Positions 7,771-15,262 of a stretch of 22,134 bases of DNA are shown here, piece by piece; position 1 is the first letter of the stretch, and every line of letters starts with the position of its first letter. The translations under genes and the position numbers were made by a program. Under the pieces are notes generated by a model, which did not search any database, was not told where the DNA came from, and saw nothing but the letters and a program-made list of their open reading frames with translations. Source of the stretch: Candidatus Aerophobetes bacterium Ae_b3b (lineage in GTDB: Bacteria > Aerophobota > Aerophobia > Aerophobales > AE-B3A); contig NJBP01000039.1 of the NCBI GenBank assembly GCA_005223085.1, forward strand, positions 1-22,134, in the 5' to 3' direction.

Positions 7771-7794
7771 AGAATTAAGTTCTATATCATAGAA
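7769..7794. promoter_or_regulatory. Three-armed inverted repeat, probable repressor operator
   Basis: ATAGAA (7769-7774), TTCTAT (7780-7785) and ATAGAA (7789-7794) alternate in orientation. The last two form a perfect 15-bp palindrome, TTCTATATCATAGAA (7780-7794). The first two form a second inverted repeat with a 5-bp centre. The block overlaps the -10 region and likely transcription start, the classic place for a repressor. The IclR-family protein at 14440-15252 is the only regulator in the cluster and is the natural candidate; this pairing is inferred. Confidence 0.55.
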
Positions 7795-7802
7795 GAGAAA
7801 GA

Positions 7803-7871
7803 CTCGTTATATAAGGAAGGACCTGCGTAACCTGAGGTTGGTAGTGAAGCCAGGTCTTTTTCTTAGACGAG
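7803..7871 (+). promoter_or_regulatory. Leader hairpin with T-run, possible attenuator
   Basis: A 9-bp stem AAGGACCTG (7817-7825) with CAGGTCTTT (7851-7859) encloses a small AACC/GGTT hairpin (7829-7832 with 7836-7839) and leads into TTTTTCTT. An outer CTCGT/ACGAG pairing (7803-7807 with 7867-7871) brackets the whole. The stem-then-T pattern looks like an intrinsic terminator inside the leader, 190 bases before the first gene. No known riboswitch class was recognised. Confidence 0.42.
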
Positions 7872-7920
7872 AAGCTAAAAATAAGGCCAGGAGGGAGGTG
7901 ATAAAGTAAGTAGGCCTGAG

Positions 7921-8025
7921 CTGGGGGGAAAGAAAGCTTTCAAAAAGAAAGGCGTTAAATAATTAAGTCTCTTTTTAGAAGCTTTCCCAGAAAATTTAAC
8001 CAGGTCGATGAAGACACAGATCGAC
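7921..8025 (+). promoter_or_regulatory. Further leader stems upstream of the binding-protein gene
   Basis: CTGGG (7921-7925) can pair with CCCAG (7986-7990), and AAAGCTT (7933-7939) with AAGCTTT (7979-7985), giving a long-range stem with a bulge. A separate hairpin is formed by GTCGAT (8004-8009) and ATCGAC (8020-8025). These lie in the untranslated leader before the ATG at 8058. They are compatible with post-transcriptional control, but function is unproven. No protein-coding frame is evident in the 7619-8057 gap apart from the possible upstream extension of xseA. Confidence 0.35.
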
Positions 8026-8057
8026 TAAAACAAGATTGATGATGAGGAGGTAAAAGA

Positions 8058-9407
8058 ATGGTAGGTAAAAAATGCTCGAAGGGGTTAATGGGAGTTTTAG
8101 CTGGATCAGTGATTATGATGGGGATTGTTTCCGGTGCCTTTGCGGTGGAAGTGAGTGTTCCCAAGGGTTTCAAGTTCGGAACTTACACCCAGCAGCCGTG
8201 GGCCGGTAAGACTATTCATGTGGCTATGGTTGCAGAGCCTCGCTGTGATGCACTGAAAAAGCTGGCTCCCGAATTTGAGAAGCTGACCGGAATAAAGATT
8301 GTCTTTGATATTCTCGCCTACCCGACTCTACAGGAAAAGCAGATGGTGGCTCTTACTCAGGGTACCGGGGTCTATGATATAGTTCATGTTGATTGTGTGT
8401 GGGTTGGTCAGTATGCAGGTGAAGGATGGACAATCCCGCTGGAGGAATTTATTCTGCGCACAGATCATAATACCCTGGCTCTAGATGATTTTATCCCGGC
8501 GGTCGTATCAGAACAGGGAATGTGGGAAGATAGAATCTTTGGATTTCCATTTATTAATGCGGCATTTGGACTGCACTATCGAACCGACATTTTTGATAAA
8601 TATGGGATAGAAGTTCCTCAGACCTGGAAAGAGTTAAGGGAGACGGCTGAAAAACTTAATTTGAAGGAACCAGGAGTTTCCGGTATTACCTTTATGGGCA
8701 GAAGAGGGGTTCAACTCCAGTGCAGCTATGACAATATGCTCTGGTCCTTTGGCGGAGACTGGTATGATGAAAACTACCGCCCCACCATAAACAGCCCGGC
8801 TGCAGTGGATGCGCTAGAGTACTTCAAATCTCTTATTCCTTTCGCCCCTGCCGGAGTATTGACTTATGATTGGGATGAAACAGCTCGTTCCTTTGCCCAG
8901 GGGAAGGCAGCTATGGATCTTCAGTGGCATAATGCTGCCCCTACGGCCTCCGATCCTTCGAAATCGAAAATCGTGGGTAAGTTTGATTTTGCCGTGATTC
9001 CTGGAAAACTACAACCCGACGGGAGTATCAAAAGAACTCCTACCTTCGGGGGTTGGAGTCTGGAGATTCCTAAAGATTCCAAAAATAAGGAAGCTGCCTG
9101 GGAGTTTATGGTTTGGGCCACTTCACCAGAAATACAACCAAGACTGGCTTATGGTCAACCCGGGGATCGTTTCTCTTCCTTAGCAGACCCGAAATTACAG
9201 GAAAAATATGTTGGGTACCAAACACTGTTGGTTTCCCTCCCCATAGCTAAAGGTCGTCCCCGGATTGCTGCTTATTCGGAACTTGCAGATGCCTTAGAGG
9301 TAGGTCTATCTGAGGGTATGACTGGAGCTAAGAGCGCTAAAAAAGCGCTAGATGACGCGAACAACAAATTTGAGTTTATTCTCAAAAAGTGGGGGTATTT
9401 GAAGTAG
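8058..9407 (+). CDS. Extracellular solute-binding protein, family 1 (CUT1 sugar uptake)
   Basis: The 449-residue product begins with a typical Sec signal peptide: basic MVGKKCSKG, a hydrophobic core to about residue 25 and an AFA cleavage site near 29. There is no lipobox cysteine, so it should be a soluble periplasmic protein. The mature part reads as a MalE/UgpB-like binding protein, with PEFEKLTGIKIVFD (64-100 region), YDIVHVDCVWVGQYA, and FGGWSLEIPKDSKNKEAAWEF in separate conserved blocks. The start is fixed by an excellent AGGAGG 7 bases before the ATG. It heads a three-gene transport unit with two permeases. The ligand is unknown, but the neighbouring enzymes suggest a polyol, sugar acid or glycoside. 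Confidence 0.93.
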   Translation: MVGKKCSKGLMGVLAGSVIMMGIVSGAFAVEVSVPKGFKFGTYTQQPWAGKTIHVAMVAEPRCDALKKLAPEFEKLTGIKIVFDILAYPTLQEKQMVALTQGTGVYDIVHVDCVWVGQYAGEGWTIPLEEFILRTDHNTLALDDFIPAVVSEQGMWEDRIFGFPFINAAFGLHYRTDIFDKYGIEVPQTWKELRETAEKLNLKEPGVSGITFMGRRGVQLQCSYDNMLWSFGGDWYDENYRPTINSPAAVDALEYFKSLIPFAPAGVLTYDWDETARSFAQGKAAMDLQWHNAAPTASDPSKSKIVGKFDFAVIPGKLQPDGSIKRTPTFGGWSLEIPKDSKNKEAAWEFMVWATSPEIQPRLAYGQPGDRFSSLADPKLQEKYVGYQTLLVSLPIAKGRPRIAAYSELADALEVGLSEGMTGAKSAKKALDDANNKFEFILKKWGYLK

Positions 9408-9415
9408 TTTAAACT

Positions 9416-9444
9416 GGGGGGCTGAGCAGATTGCTTGGCCCCCC
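9416..9444 (+). promoter_or_regulatory. Intercistronic stem-loop between binding protein and permease
   Basis: A 12-bp stem pairs GGGGGGCTGAGC (9416-9427) with GCTTGGCCCCCC (9433-9444), including two G-T wobbles, across a 5-base loop. It starts 8 bases after the binding-protein stop. No T-run follows, so it is not a good intrinsic terminator. Such hairpins between binding protein and permease genes commonly protect the upstream message and lower permease expression. Confidence 0.7.
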
Positions 9445-9460
9445 GAAAAGGGAAAAATAA

Positions 9461-10384
9461 GTGGAACTGGGCCAGAGAGTGTGGCTTTTTTTTTGTTTGT
9501 TAAAACGTAAGTATATGTGGCTTTTTTTTCTTGCTCCTACAGTTGCAGTCCTTATCAGTATAGTTATATTTCCTCTCGTTTTTTCTCTCAGTCTCAGTTT
9601 TCACGACTGGAATATTATCAGAGCTGGGGGATGGAGCTGGACCGGGATTGGCAACTACCGGACAATTCTTTTTCAGGACTCCTACTTTCGTTCTTCCTTT
9701 AAGGTTACCCTTCTCTATTTAGCTGGTACTGTTCCTTTACAGTTTGGTTTGGGTCTTGTAGTTGCGCTTATACTGCATCGGATTACCAAAAAAATTATTG
9801 GATTTTTGCGAACCGCCTTAATTATTCCTACTACTATGACTCCGGTCGTAGTTGGAATGATATGGAGACTGATGTACAACCCGGATTTAGGTATGCTCAA
9901 TTATTTTCTCACCTTGTTTCGTTTCCCCCCCGTTAACTGGACCGGCATGCCAGGGACAGCTCTTCCCTCAGTAATGATGGCTGATATCTGGGAGTGGACC
10001 CCTTTTATGGCCTTGATACTGCTGGCCGGACTTCAATCTTTACCCCAGGAACCCTTTGAGGCCGGTCTTGTTGACGGAGCATCACCCTGGCAGACATTTC
10101 GTTATATTACCTTACCTCTTTTAAGTCCGGTCATGCTGGTGGCACTTCTTATTAGACTGATGGATTCTTTTAAGACTTTCGATTTGATCTTTGTTCTTAC
10201 CCAGGGAGGGCCGGGTATGAGCACTGAAATATTGAATTACTATACCTATCGCTATGGTTTCAAATTCTTTCACCTAGGATATGCCTCAGCTTTGTCGTGG
10301 CTATTGCTGGTAGTTGTGACCATAATCTCCATAATTTTAATCAGAATACTCCACTCCAGGGGAATATATGCCGAGAGAGCATAA
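9461..10384 (+). CDS. Sugar ABC transporter permease, MalF/UgpA type
   Basis: This 307-residue inner-membrane protein is one of the two pore subunits of the CUT1 transporter. It has about six hydrophobic spans, the first at roughly residues 19-45, and the cytoplasmic EAA loop that docks with the ATPase, EAGLVDGASPWQTFRYITLPL (about 197-217, read in two parts). The segment TQGGPGMSTEILNYY is typical of UgpA/MalF-like permeases. The GTG at 9461 has AAGGG about 8 bases upstream; an ATG at residue 19 is the alternative start. It follows the binding-protein gene after a strong stem-loop and overlaps the next permease by one base. Confidence 0.95.
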   Translation: MELGQRVWLFFCLLKRKYMWLFFLAPTVAVLISIVIFPLVFSLSLSFHDWNIIRAGGWSWTGIGNYRTILFQDSYFRSSFKVTLLYLAGTVPLQFGLGLVVALILHRITKKIIGFLRTALIIPTTMTPVVVGMIWRLMYNPDLGMLNYFLTLFRFPPVNWTGMPGTALPSVMMADIWEWTPFMALILLAGLQSLPQEPFEAGLVDGASPWQTFRYITLPLLSPVMLVALLIRLMDSFKTFDLIFVLTQGGPGMSTEILNYYTYRYGFKFFHLGYASALSWLLLVVVTIISIILIRILHSRGIYAERA

Positions 10385-11214
10385 TGAATGAAGTTGTTAG
10401 AGCAAAAGTAAAAAAGATAATTTTTCTGCTAATAGCGGCAGTTATCTTTGGTGTAATTCTTTTTCCTCCTGTGGTTTTATTCTTAACCTCTATTAAAACC
10501 GAATTAGATGCTCTTAGTTTTCCTCCCAAGTGGATCTTTAAGCCCACGCTGGAAAATTATACGGAGATATTTGAATTCTCTCCTTTTGCCAGGTATCTAC
10601 TAAACAGCTTCATAGTTGCTTCCCTAAACACAGGAGTGGTTCTTGTTCTGGGTTCCTTCGCTGCCTACAGTTTAGCCCGATTTAGGTTTAAGGGAGCCGA
10701 TGATATTGCTTTCTGGATACTTTCCGTAAGAATGATGCCTCCCGTAGCTGCCATTATTCCTATTTATATTATCATGAGAAATCTACGCTTGCTGGATACT
10801 CCCTGGAGTTTAGTGATAACTTACCTCACCTTTAATCTACCTTTTGCAGTCTGGATGATGAGAAGTTTTTTTCGGGAGATTCCCCGGGAAATTGAAGAGA
10901 GTGCTCTGGTAGATGGATGCTCCATCTTTCGTTCTTTTCGGAGTATAGCCCTACCTCTGGCGGCTCCAGGATTAGCAGCAACAGGAATACTTACTTTTAT
11001 TTTTTCCTGGAATGAGTTTTTATTTGCCTTAATTCTCACCGGGAGCAAAGCGGTAACTTTACCGGTGGGTATCACTGGTTATATGAAGGAAACCGGTATT
11101 AATTGGGGTTATATGACTGCAGGTGGAGCACTTGCCCTGATTCCGGTAATAGTATTTACAATTTTGGCCCAGAAGCATTTAGTAAAGGGTCTAACTATGG
11201 GGGCTCTAAAATAG
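10384..11214 (+). CDS. Sugar ABC transporter permease, MalG/UgpE type
   Basis: The 276-residue product is the second pore subunit. It has an N-terminal span (about 12-33), LTSIKTELDAL, the NSFIVASLNT and GSFAAYSLARF segments, and an EAA loop, EESALVDGCSIFRSFRSIALPL (about 189-210). The stop and start overlap as TAATG, so translation is coupled to the first permease and the ATG at 10384 is secure despite a longer open frame upstream. No ATPase gene follows; the MalK-type ATPase at 836-1936 or one elsewhere must energise the pair. Confidence 0.95.
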   Translation: MNEVVRAKVKKIIFLLIAAVIFGVILFPPVVLFLTSIKTELDALSFPPKWIFKPTLENYTEIFEFSPFARYLLNSFIVASLNTGVVLVLGSFAAYSLARFRFKGADDIAFWILSVRMMPPVAAIIPIYIIMRNLRLLDTPWSLVITYLTFNLPFAVWMMRSFFREIPREIEESALVDGCSIFRSFRSIALPLAAPGLAATGILTFIFSWNEFLFALILTGSKAVTLPVGITGYMKETGINWGYMTAGGALALIPVIVFTILAQKHLVKGLTMGALK

Positions 11215-11257
11215 CTTATTTCAAACGATTTTAGATAAAAAGGGGGAGGAAACTCAT

Positions 11258-12019
11258 ATGAAACTAGGGCGTAAATCGGCAGTTATTACCGGTGGCGCTA
11301 TGGGGATAGGGAAGGCTATTGCTCAGCTATTTTCCAGTGAAGGTTGTCGGGTGGTTATAGCGGATGTCAATGAGGAGAAAGGAGCTGAAAGTCGAGAGGA
11401 GATCGAAGAGCGGGGAGGAAGTAGTCTATTTATTAGATGTGATGTTGCCAGAGCTGATGAGGTAAGAAATATGGTTCAAAAGGCGGTTTCCGTTTATGGC
11501 AGCATTAACATTCTGGTGAATAATGCGGGAATCTGGAGACCGGGAAGGGTCACCGATCTTACGGAGGAAACCTGGGATCAGGTGTTAAATACAAATTTGA
11601 AGGGGAACTTTCTTGTCTCAAAGGAGATTATTCCCCATATGCAGAAAGACGGAGGGGGTTCAATAATAAATGTAGCCTCGGTGGCTGGATTAGTGGGTTC
11701 CAGAGAAGCATCTGCTTACAATGCCTCCAAGGGGGGTATTGTCAATTTAACCCGAGCTATGGCCTTAGATTTTGCCAAAGATAATATCAGAGTTAATTGT
11801 ATCTGCCCTGGATTAATAGAGTCTGCGCAGGGAGATATGGTAGTTGCTCATTATGCGCCTGGTAAAGATCCTAAAACTGCTATGACATCCTGGCAACCTA
11901 TAGCTCGAATTGGGATTCCGCAGGATGTTGCAAAAGCTGCTCTTTACCTTGCTTCTGATGAGTCCTCTTTCGCTACAGGATCGATTTTTGTAATAGATGG
12001 GGGATTAACGGCTGAATAA
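11258..12019 (+). CDS. Short-chain dehydrogenase/reductase (SDR)
   Basis: The 253-residue protein is a classical SDR oxidoreductase. It shows the dinucleotide motif TGGAMGIG (11-18), Asp36 at the end of the second strand (which favours NAD over NADP), NNAG (88-91), and the catalytic set Asn113, Ser141, Tyr154 and Lys158. The ending GSIFVIDGGLTAE is the usual FabG-like C-terminus. GGGAGGAAA precedes the ATG. It starts 43 bases after the second permease and is the first enzyme of the catabolic run. The substrate is probably a sugar, polyol or keto-acid intermediate; SDR sequences do not reveal which. Confidence 0.93.
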   Translation: MKLGRKSAVITGGAMGIGKAIAQLFSSEGCRVVIADVNEEKGAESREEIEERGGSSLFIRCDVARADEVRNMVQKAVSVYGSINILVNNAGIWRPGRVTDLTEETWDQVLNTNLKGNFLVSKEIIPHMQKDGGGSIINVASVAGLVGSREASAYNASKGGIVNLTRAMALDFAKDNIRVNCICPGLIESAQGDMVVAHYAPGKDPKTAMTSWQPIARIGIPQDVAKAALYLASDESSFATGSIFVIDGGLTAE

Positions 12020-12075
12020 GGATACTTTTATCTTCCGCTACTGCTAAAATTTTTGGCAAAGGTATGGGGTGAAAA

Positions 12076-12795
12076 TTGCAGCTAAATATTCGTGATTTTG
12101 CCAAGATGATAGAATTCAGTCTGGTAAGACCTGATGCAACAGAGAAGGATATAGAGCGGTTTTGTCACATTGTCAAGGAAAATAATTTTGCAACTGCCTG
12201 CGTTAATCCGGTAAATGTATCCCTTACAGCAGAGCTTCTTAAGGGAACAAATATAGATATATCAGCCTCTATTGGCTTCCCCTTTGGTTCCCACATTCCG
12301 GAGGTAAAGGCCCTTGAGGCTAAACGGGCCATCGAGATGGGAGCAACTCAGATAGACATGGTAATAAACATAGGTGCCTTAAAATCGGGAAAAAATGAAA
12401 TGGTGTTTAAGGACATAAAGGCAGTAGTGGATGTATCAGGTAATGCTCCGGTGAAAGTGATTCTGGAAAATGGGTTCTTAAATGATGAGGAAAAAGTAAG
12501 AGGATGCAGAATGGCTAGAGATGCAGGGGCGAGTTTTGTAAAAACATCAACAGGAGTTGAAAGTAAATATCTTCTCCAGAGAGGCTCTGAGTCTGTGGGA
12601 GCAAAAGTTAAAGATATTAAACTTATGAAGAAGGTAGCAGGAGAGAAAATGAGGGTTAAAGCATCAGGAAGGATATACACCCTTGATTTTGCCCTGGAGC
12701 TTATAAAGGCAGGGGCAGACAGAGTGGGAACCAGCAAGGGGCCTCAATTGATTCGGGAATTTAAAGAGAGATTTCGAGACTCTATTCAGAGATAG
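12076..12795 (+). CDS. deoC: DeoC-family class I aldolase, divergent
   Basis: The 239-residue protein belongs to the deoxyribose-phosphate aldolase family. The Schiff-base lysine is Lys156 in FVKTSTG, the helper Lys195 lies in RVKASG and the proton-relay Asp94 in QIDMVINIGALKSG. Several positions differ from the common form: the phosphate-loop GGIRT is GRIYT (198-202), the early IDHT is IEFS (12-15) and the segment after KTSTG is VESKYLLQRG instead of the usual glycine-rich FGTGG-like turn. These lie near the substrate, so the aldehyde or phosphate acceptor may not be deoxyribose 5-phosphate. TTG is the start, behind GGGGTGA. It sits between an SDR and an FGGY kinase, a plausible kinase-aldolase pair. 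Confidence 0.85.
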   Translation: MQLNIRDFAKMIEFSLVRPDATEKDIERFCHIVKENNFATACVNPVNVSLTAELLKGTNIDISASIGFPFGSHIPEVKALEAKRAIEMGATQIDMVINIGALKSGKNEMVFKDIKAVVDVSGNAPVKVILENGFLNDEEKVRGCRMARDAGASFVKTSTGVESKYLLQRGSESVGAKVKDIKLMKKVAGEKMRVKASGRIYTLDFALELIKAGADRVGTSKGPQLIREFKERFRDSIQR

Positions 12796-12821
12796 ATGGG
12801 AGTTTTTGAGGGAAGAACAAG

Positions 12822-14381
12822 TTGAAAGATAAGTTTTTTATCATAGGGGCCGATGTTGGTACTACTTCTGCCAAGGTTATAGTTTTTGAGGAAGAAGGAA
12901 ATCCAGTGGCTGAGGGGAGAGCCTCCTATCCTCTTCTTCGGCCTCAAACTGGCTGGGTTGAGCAGAAAGCAGAGTGGTGGTGGCAAGCCTTCCAGACAGC
13001 TACAAAAGAAGCTTTAAAGCAAGGGAAGATCAATAAAAACAAAATTGTGGCTATAGGCATCACTCACCAGAGAATCACCACTGTACCAGTGGATGAGACG
13101 ATGGAACCTGTTCGCAATGCCATTCTCTGGAATGATATGAGATGCACGAAACAAAATGAGTGGGCGAGAGAAAAAATAGGAGTAAAGAGGATCTACTCCC
13201 GTACGGGAAACTTCCCCAGTATCTGGACAGTTTACAAAGCCATGTGGCTCAAGAAGAATGAACCGGAGACCTACAGAAAAACTTATAAGTTCCTTCTTGT
13301 TCAGGATTACATAATCTATAAACTAACAGGAAGATTAGTTACTACCTCAAGTTCTGCCATCCAGACTGGCTGCTTGGATGTGACCTCTCCTACCAAGTGG
13401 GCTGAGGATATTCTTGATCTTTTTGACATTCCGGCTAGTCTCTGGGTAGACGGGATCCTTCCCGGAGGGGAGCTGGTGGGAAAGATCACCAAAAGGTCAT
13501 CAAGCCTTACAGGTCTTCCGCAGGGACTGCCCGTAGTGACCACCGCGGGGGATCAGCCCTGTGGAACATTAGGAGCTGGAGTTAACCAACAGGGGATGCT
13601 GGCTATAAATGGAGGAACCTCCTGTTCCTTGGAGGTTTATGTGAAGGAACTTAAACTGGATCCCTATTTAAACTACTTTATAGAGATCAGCCCCACTGGG
13701 GACTACCTTCTGGAGGATTCCATATGGAGTGGAGGCTCGGCTCTCATGAGCTGGTTTAAAGATAATTTTGCCAGAGAAGAGGTCAAAGAGGCTCAAAAAG
13801 AAGGAGAACATCTCTGGGATAAACTCTACAATCTGGCTACCCAAGCTCCTCCCGGTAACAAAGGACTCATGTTAATTCCCTATTATTCTGGTGCATCCTC
13901 TCCCTACAGGGATCTCATGGCAAGAGGGGTTATCTTCGGATTTCTTCTGGATCACGGCAAATCTCATCTCGTAAGAGCCATTCTGGAAGGACTTGCCTTC
14001 GAATCACGCCGTAAAAAAGAATTCATGGAAAAAGGTTCCGGGATTCCCATTACTAGGGTGAGAATGTACGGGGGATCAGCCAAAAGTCCTGTCTGGAATC
14101 AGATATTTGCCGATGTGTTAGGCGTTGAGGTCTGTACTTTGAAGACTCCGGAGACTACTGCTCTGGGAGCCGCAATATGCGCAGCCATCGGAGGCAAGGT
14201 ATATTCTAGTTTTCAGGAAGCAGTGAAGAAAATGGTTCATGTAGACCGAACTTTTTTACCGGATTTTGGGAAAAGAGAGATCTACGATAACCTTTATTCT
14301 CAGGTCTATAGCAAGTTCTATGATCGGGTGCAGGATCTCGTCCATACTGCCTCCGAAATAATCGAACAGCATAAAAAATAG
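12822..14381 (+). CDS. FGGY-family carbohydrate kinase, xylulokinase-like
   Basis: This 519-residue kinase transfers phosphate from ATP to a sugar or polyol. The N-terminal phosphate motif is GADVGTTSAKVIVFE (9-23), HQRITTV lies near 82-88, the catalytic base is Asp244 in AGDQPCGTLGAG (242-253), and INGGTSCSLE (262-271) and MYGGSAKSPVWNQIFADVLG form the second-domain ATP site. Length is normal for the family. TTG at 12822 is preceded by GAGGGAAG. FGGY specificity cannot be assigned by eye; candidates include ketoses, polyols and linear keto-sugar acids made upstream in the pathway. It lies 26 bases after deoC and is followed by the regulator gene. Confidence 0.93.
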   Translation: MKDKFFIIGADVGTTSAKVIVFEEEGNPVAEGRASYPLLRPQTGWVEQKAEWWWQAFQTATKEALKQGKINKNKIVAIGITHQRITTVPVDETMEPVRNAILWNDMRCTKQNEWAREKIGVKRIYSRTGNFPSIWTVYKAMWLKKNEPETYRKTYKFLLVQDYIIYKLTGRLVTTSSSAIQTGCLDVTSPTKWAEDILDLFDIPASLWVDGILPGGELVGKITKRSSSLTGLPQGLPVVTTAGDQPCGTLGAGVNQQGMLAINGGTSCSLEVYVKELKLDPYLNYFIEISPTGDYLLEDSIWSGGSALMSWFKDNFAREEVKEAQKEGEHLWDKLYNLATQAPPGNKGLMLIPYYSGASSPYRDLMARGVIFGFLLDHGKSHLVRAILEGLAFESRRKKEFMEKGSGIPITRVRMYGGSAKSPVWNQIFADVLGVEVCTLKTPETTALGAAICAAIGGKVYSSFQEAVKKMVHVDRTFLPDFGKREIYDNLYSQVYSKFYDRVQDLVHTASEIIEQHKK

Positions 14382-14439
14382 ACAAATTTGGAGGATTAAA
14401 TTAAAATATGTGATGAGACCTGTAGGAATCTGGTAGAAA

Positions 14440-15252
14440 GTGAGAAGCGACTTGTCTAAAAAAGAACCTACTTATCCTCTGAAGGCCTTGGATAAATCTT
14501 TAGCAATTCTTGAGATTTTGTCCCGGGAGAACTCTCCTTTGAGTATAGCTCAGCTTAGTGAGAGATTAGGCATCTATCCCAGTACCATCCACCGTATTCT
14601 GGACACTTTAAGATATTGGGGGTATGTAGAGCAGGACCCTGTCACCCAGAGGTACCAACTGGGTTTAAAGGTACTAGAATTGAGTACGGCTAAACTTCAG
14701 GGAATGGAGCTAGTAAAAGAGGCGGCTTCTTACCTTAAACAGCTACGGGAGCAGTCAAATGAGACTGTTCATTTGGCCGTCTTAGACGAGGGAGAGGTTC
14801 TTTATCTTGATAAGGAGGAATCGCCTCAGAGCATAAGGATGGTTTCTCAGGTGGGTAGACGTCTTCCTGCTCATTGCACCGGTCTAGGTAAGGTTCTCTT
14901 AGCTAACCTTGACGAAGAAGAACAAGAAAAGATTATAGAAGAAAAAGGACTTCCCCGTTTCACTGAAAGTACTATAACTGATAAAAAAAAGTTAAGAGAA
15001 GAACTGAGCAAAGCTAGACACCAGGGTTTTGCCGAGGATAGGGAAGAACACGAGCAAGATGTCCATTGTTTAGCTGCTCCTATAAAAGACCATAGCGGCA
15101 AAGTGATAGCGGCTATCAGTGTCTCCCTTCCTTCTTTCCGTATGAATGCTAGCAAAAGGAGGAAGTTAAAGGAGACTCTAATCCAAATGGGTGAGAATAT
15201 TTCCAAAAGATTGGGGTATAATAGGACTCGAGGAACTACTTCTATGTATTAG
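14440..15252 (+). CDS. IclR-family transcriptional regulator
   Basis: The 270-residue protein has an N-terminal winged helix-turn-helix (about 15-75: ALDKSLAILEIL, LSIAQLSERLG, STIHRILDTL, GYVEQ) and a C-terminal IclR effector domain (about 90-255), with RMVSQVGRRLPAHCTGLGK and GFAEDREEHEQDVHCLAAPI as family blocks. Such regulators bind palindromes near promoters and respond to small aromatic or sugar-acid ligands. It is probably the repressor or activator of this cluster and may recognise the palindrome at 7780-7794. The start is uncertain: GTG 14440 and TTG 14452 both lack a strong ribosome site, while GGAGG at about 14390 is followed by an ATG that runs straight into TGA (14408-14413). Confidence 0.93.
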   Translation: MRSDLSKKEPTYPLKALDKSLAILEILSRENSPLSIAQLSERLGIYPSTIHRILDTLRYWGYVEQDPVTQRYQLGLKVLELSTAKLQGMELVKEAASYLKQLREQSNETVHLAVLDEGEVLYLDKEESPQSIRMVSQVGRRLPAHCTGLGKVLLANLDEEEQEKIIEEKGLPRFTESTITDKKKLREELSKARHQGFAEDREEHEQDVHCLAAPIKDHSGKVIAAISVSLPSFRMNASKRRKLKETLIQMGENISKRLGYNRTRGTTSMY

Positions 15253-15262
15253 GGGGAAAACA

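Noticed and set aside
7894-7902. Near-perfect ribosome-binding sequence GGAGGTGAT in the leader
   Set aside because: No ATG, GTG or TTG lies at a usable distance downstream; the only frame is a GTG inside the site that stops after three codons. Treated as leader sequence.
10297-10383. Upstream extension of the second permease
   Set aside because: The extra 29 residues are polar and overlap the first permease; the TAATG junction at 10382-10386 gives the normal start.
15191-15262. Upstream extension of the HpcH/HpaI aldolase
   Set aside because: It overlaps the regulator gene; the TTG at 15263 has a good ribosome site and places His46, Arg71, Glu151 and Asp177 close to family numbering.
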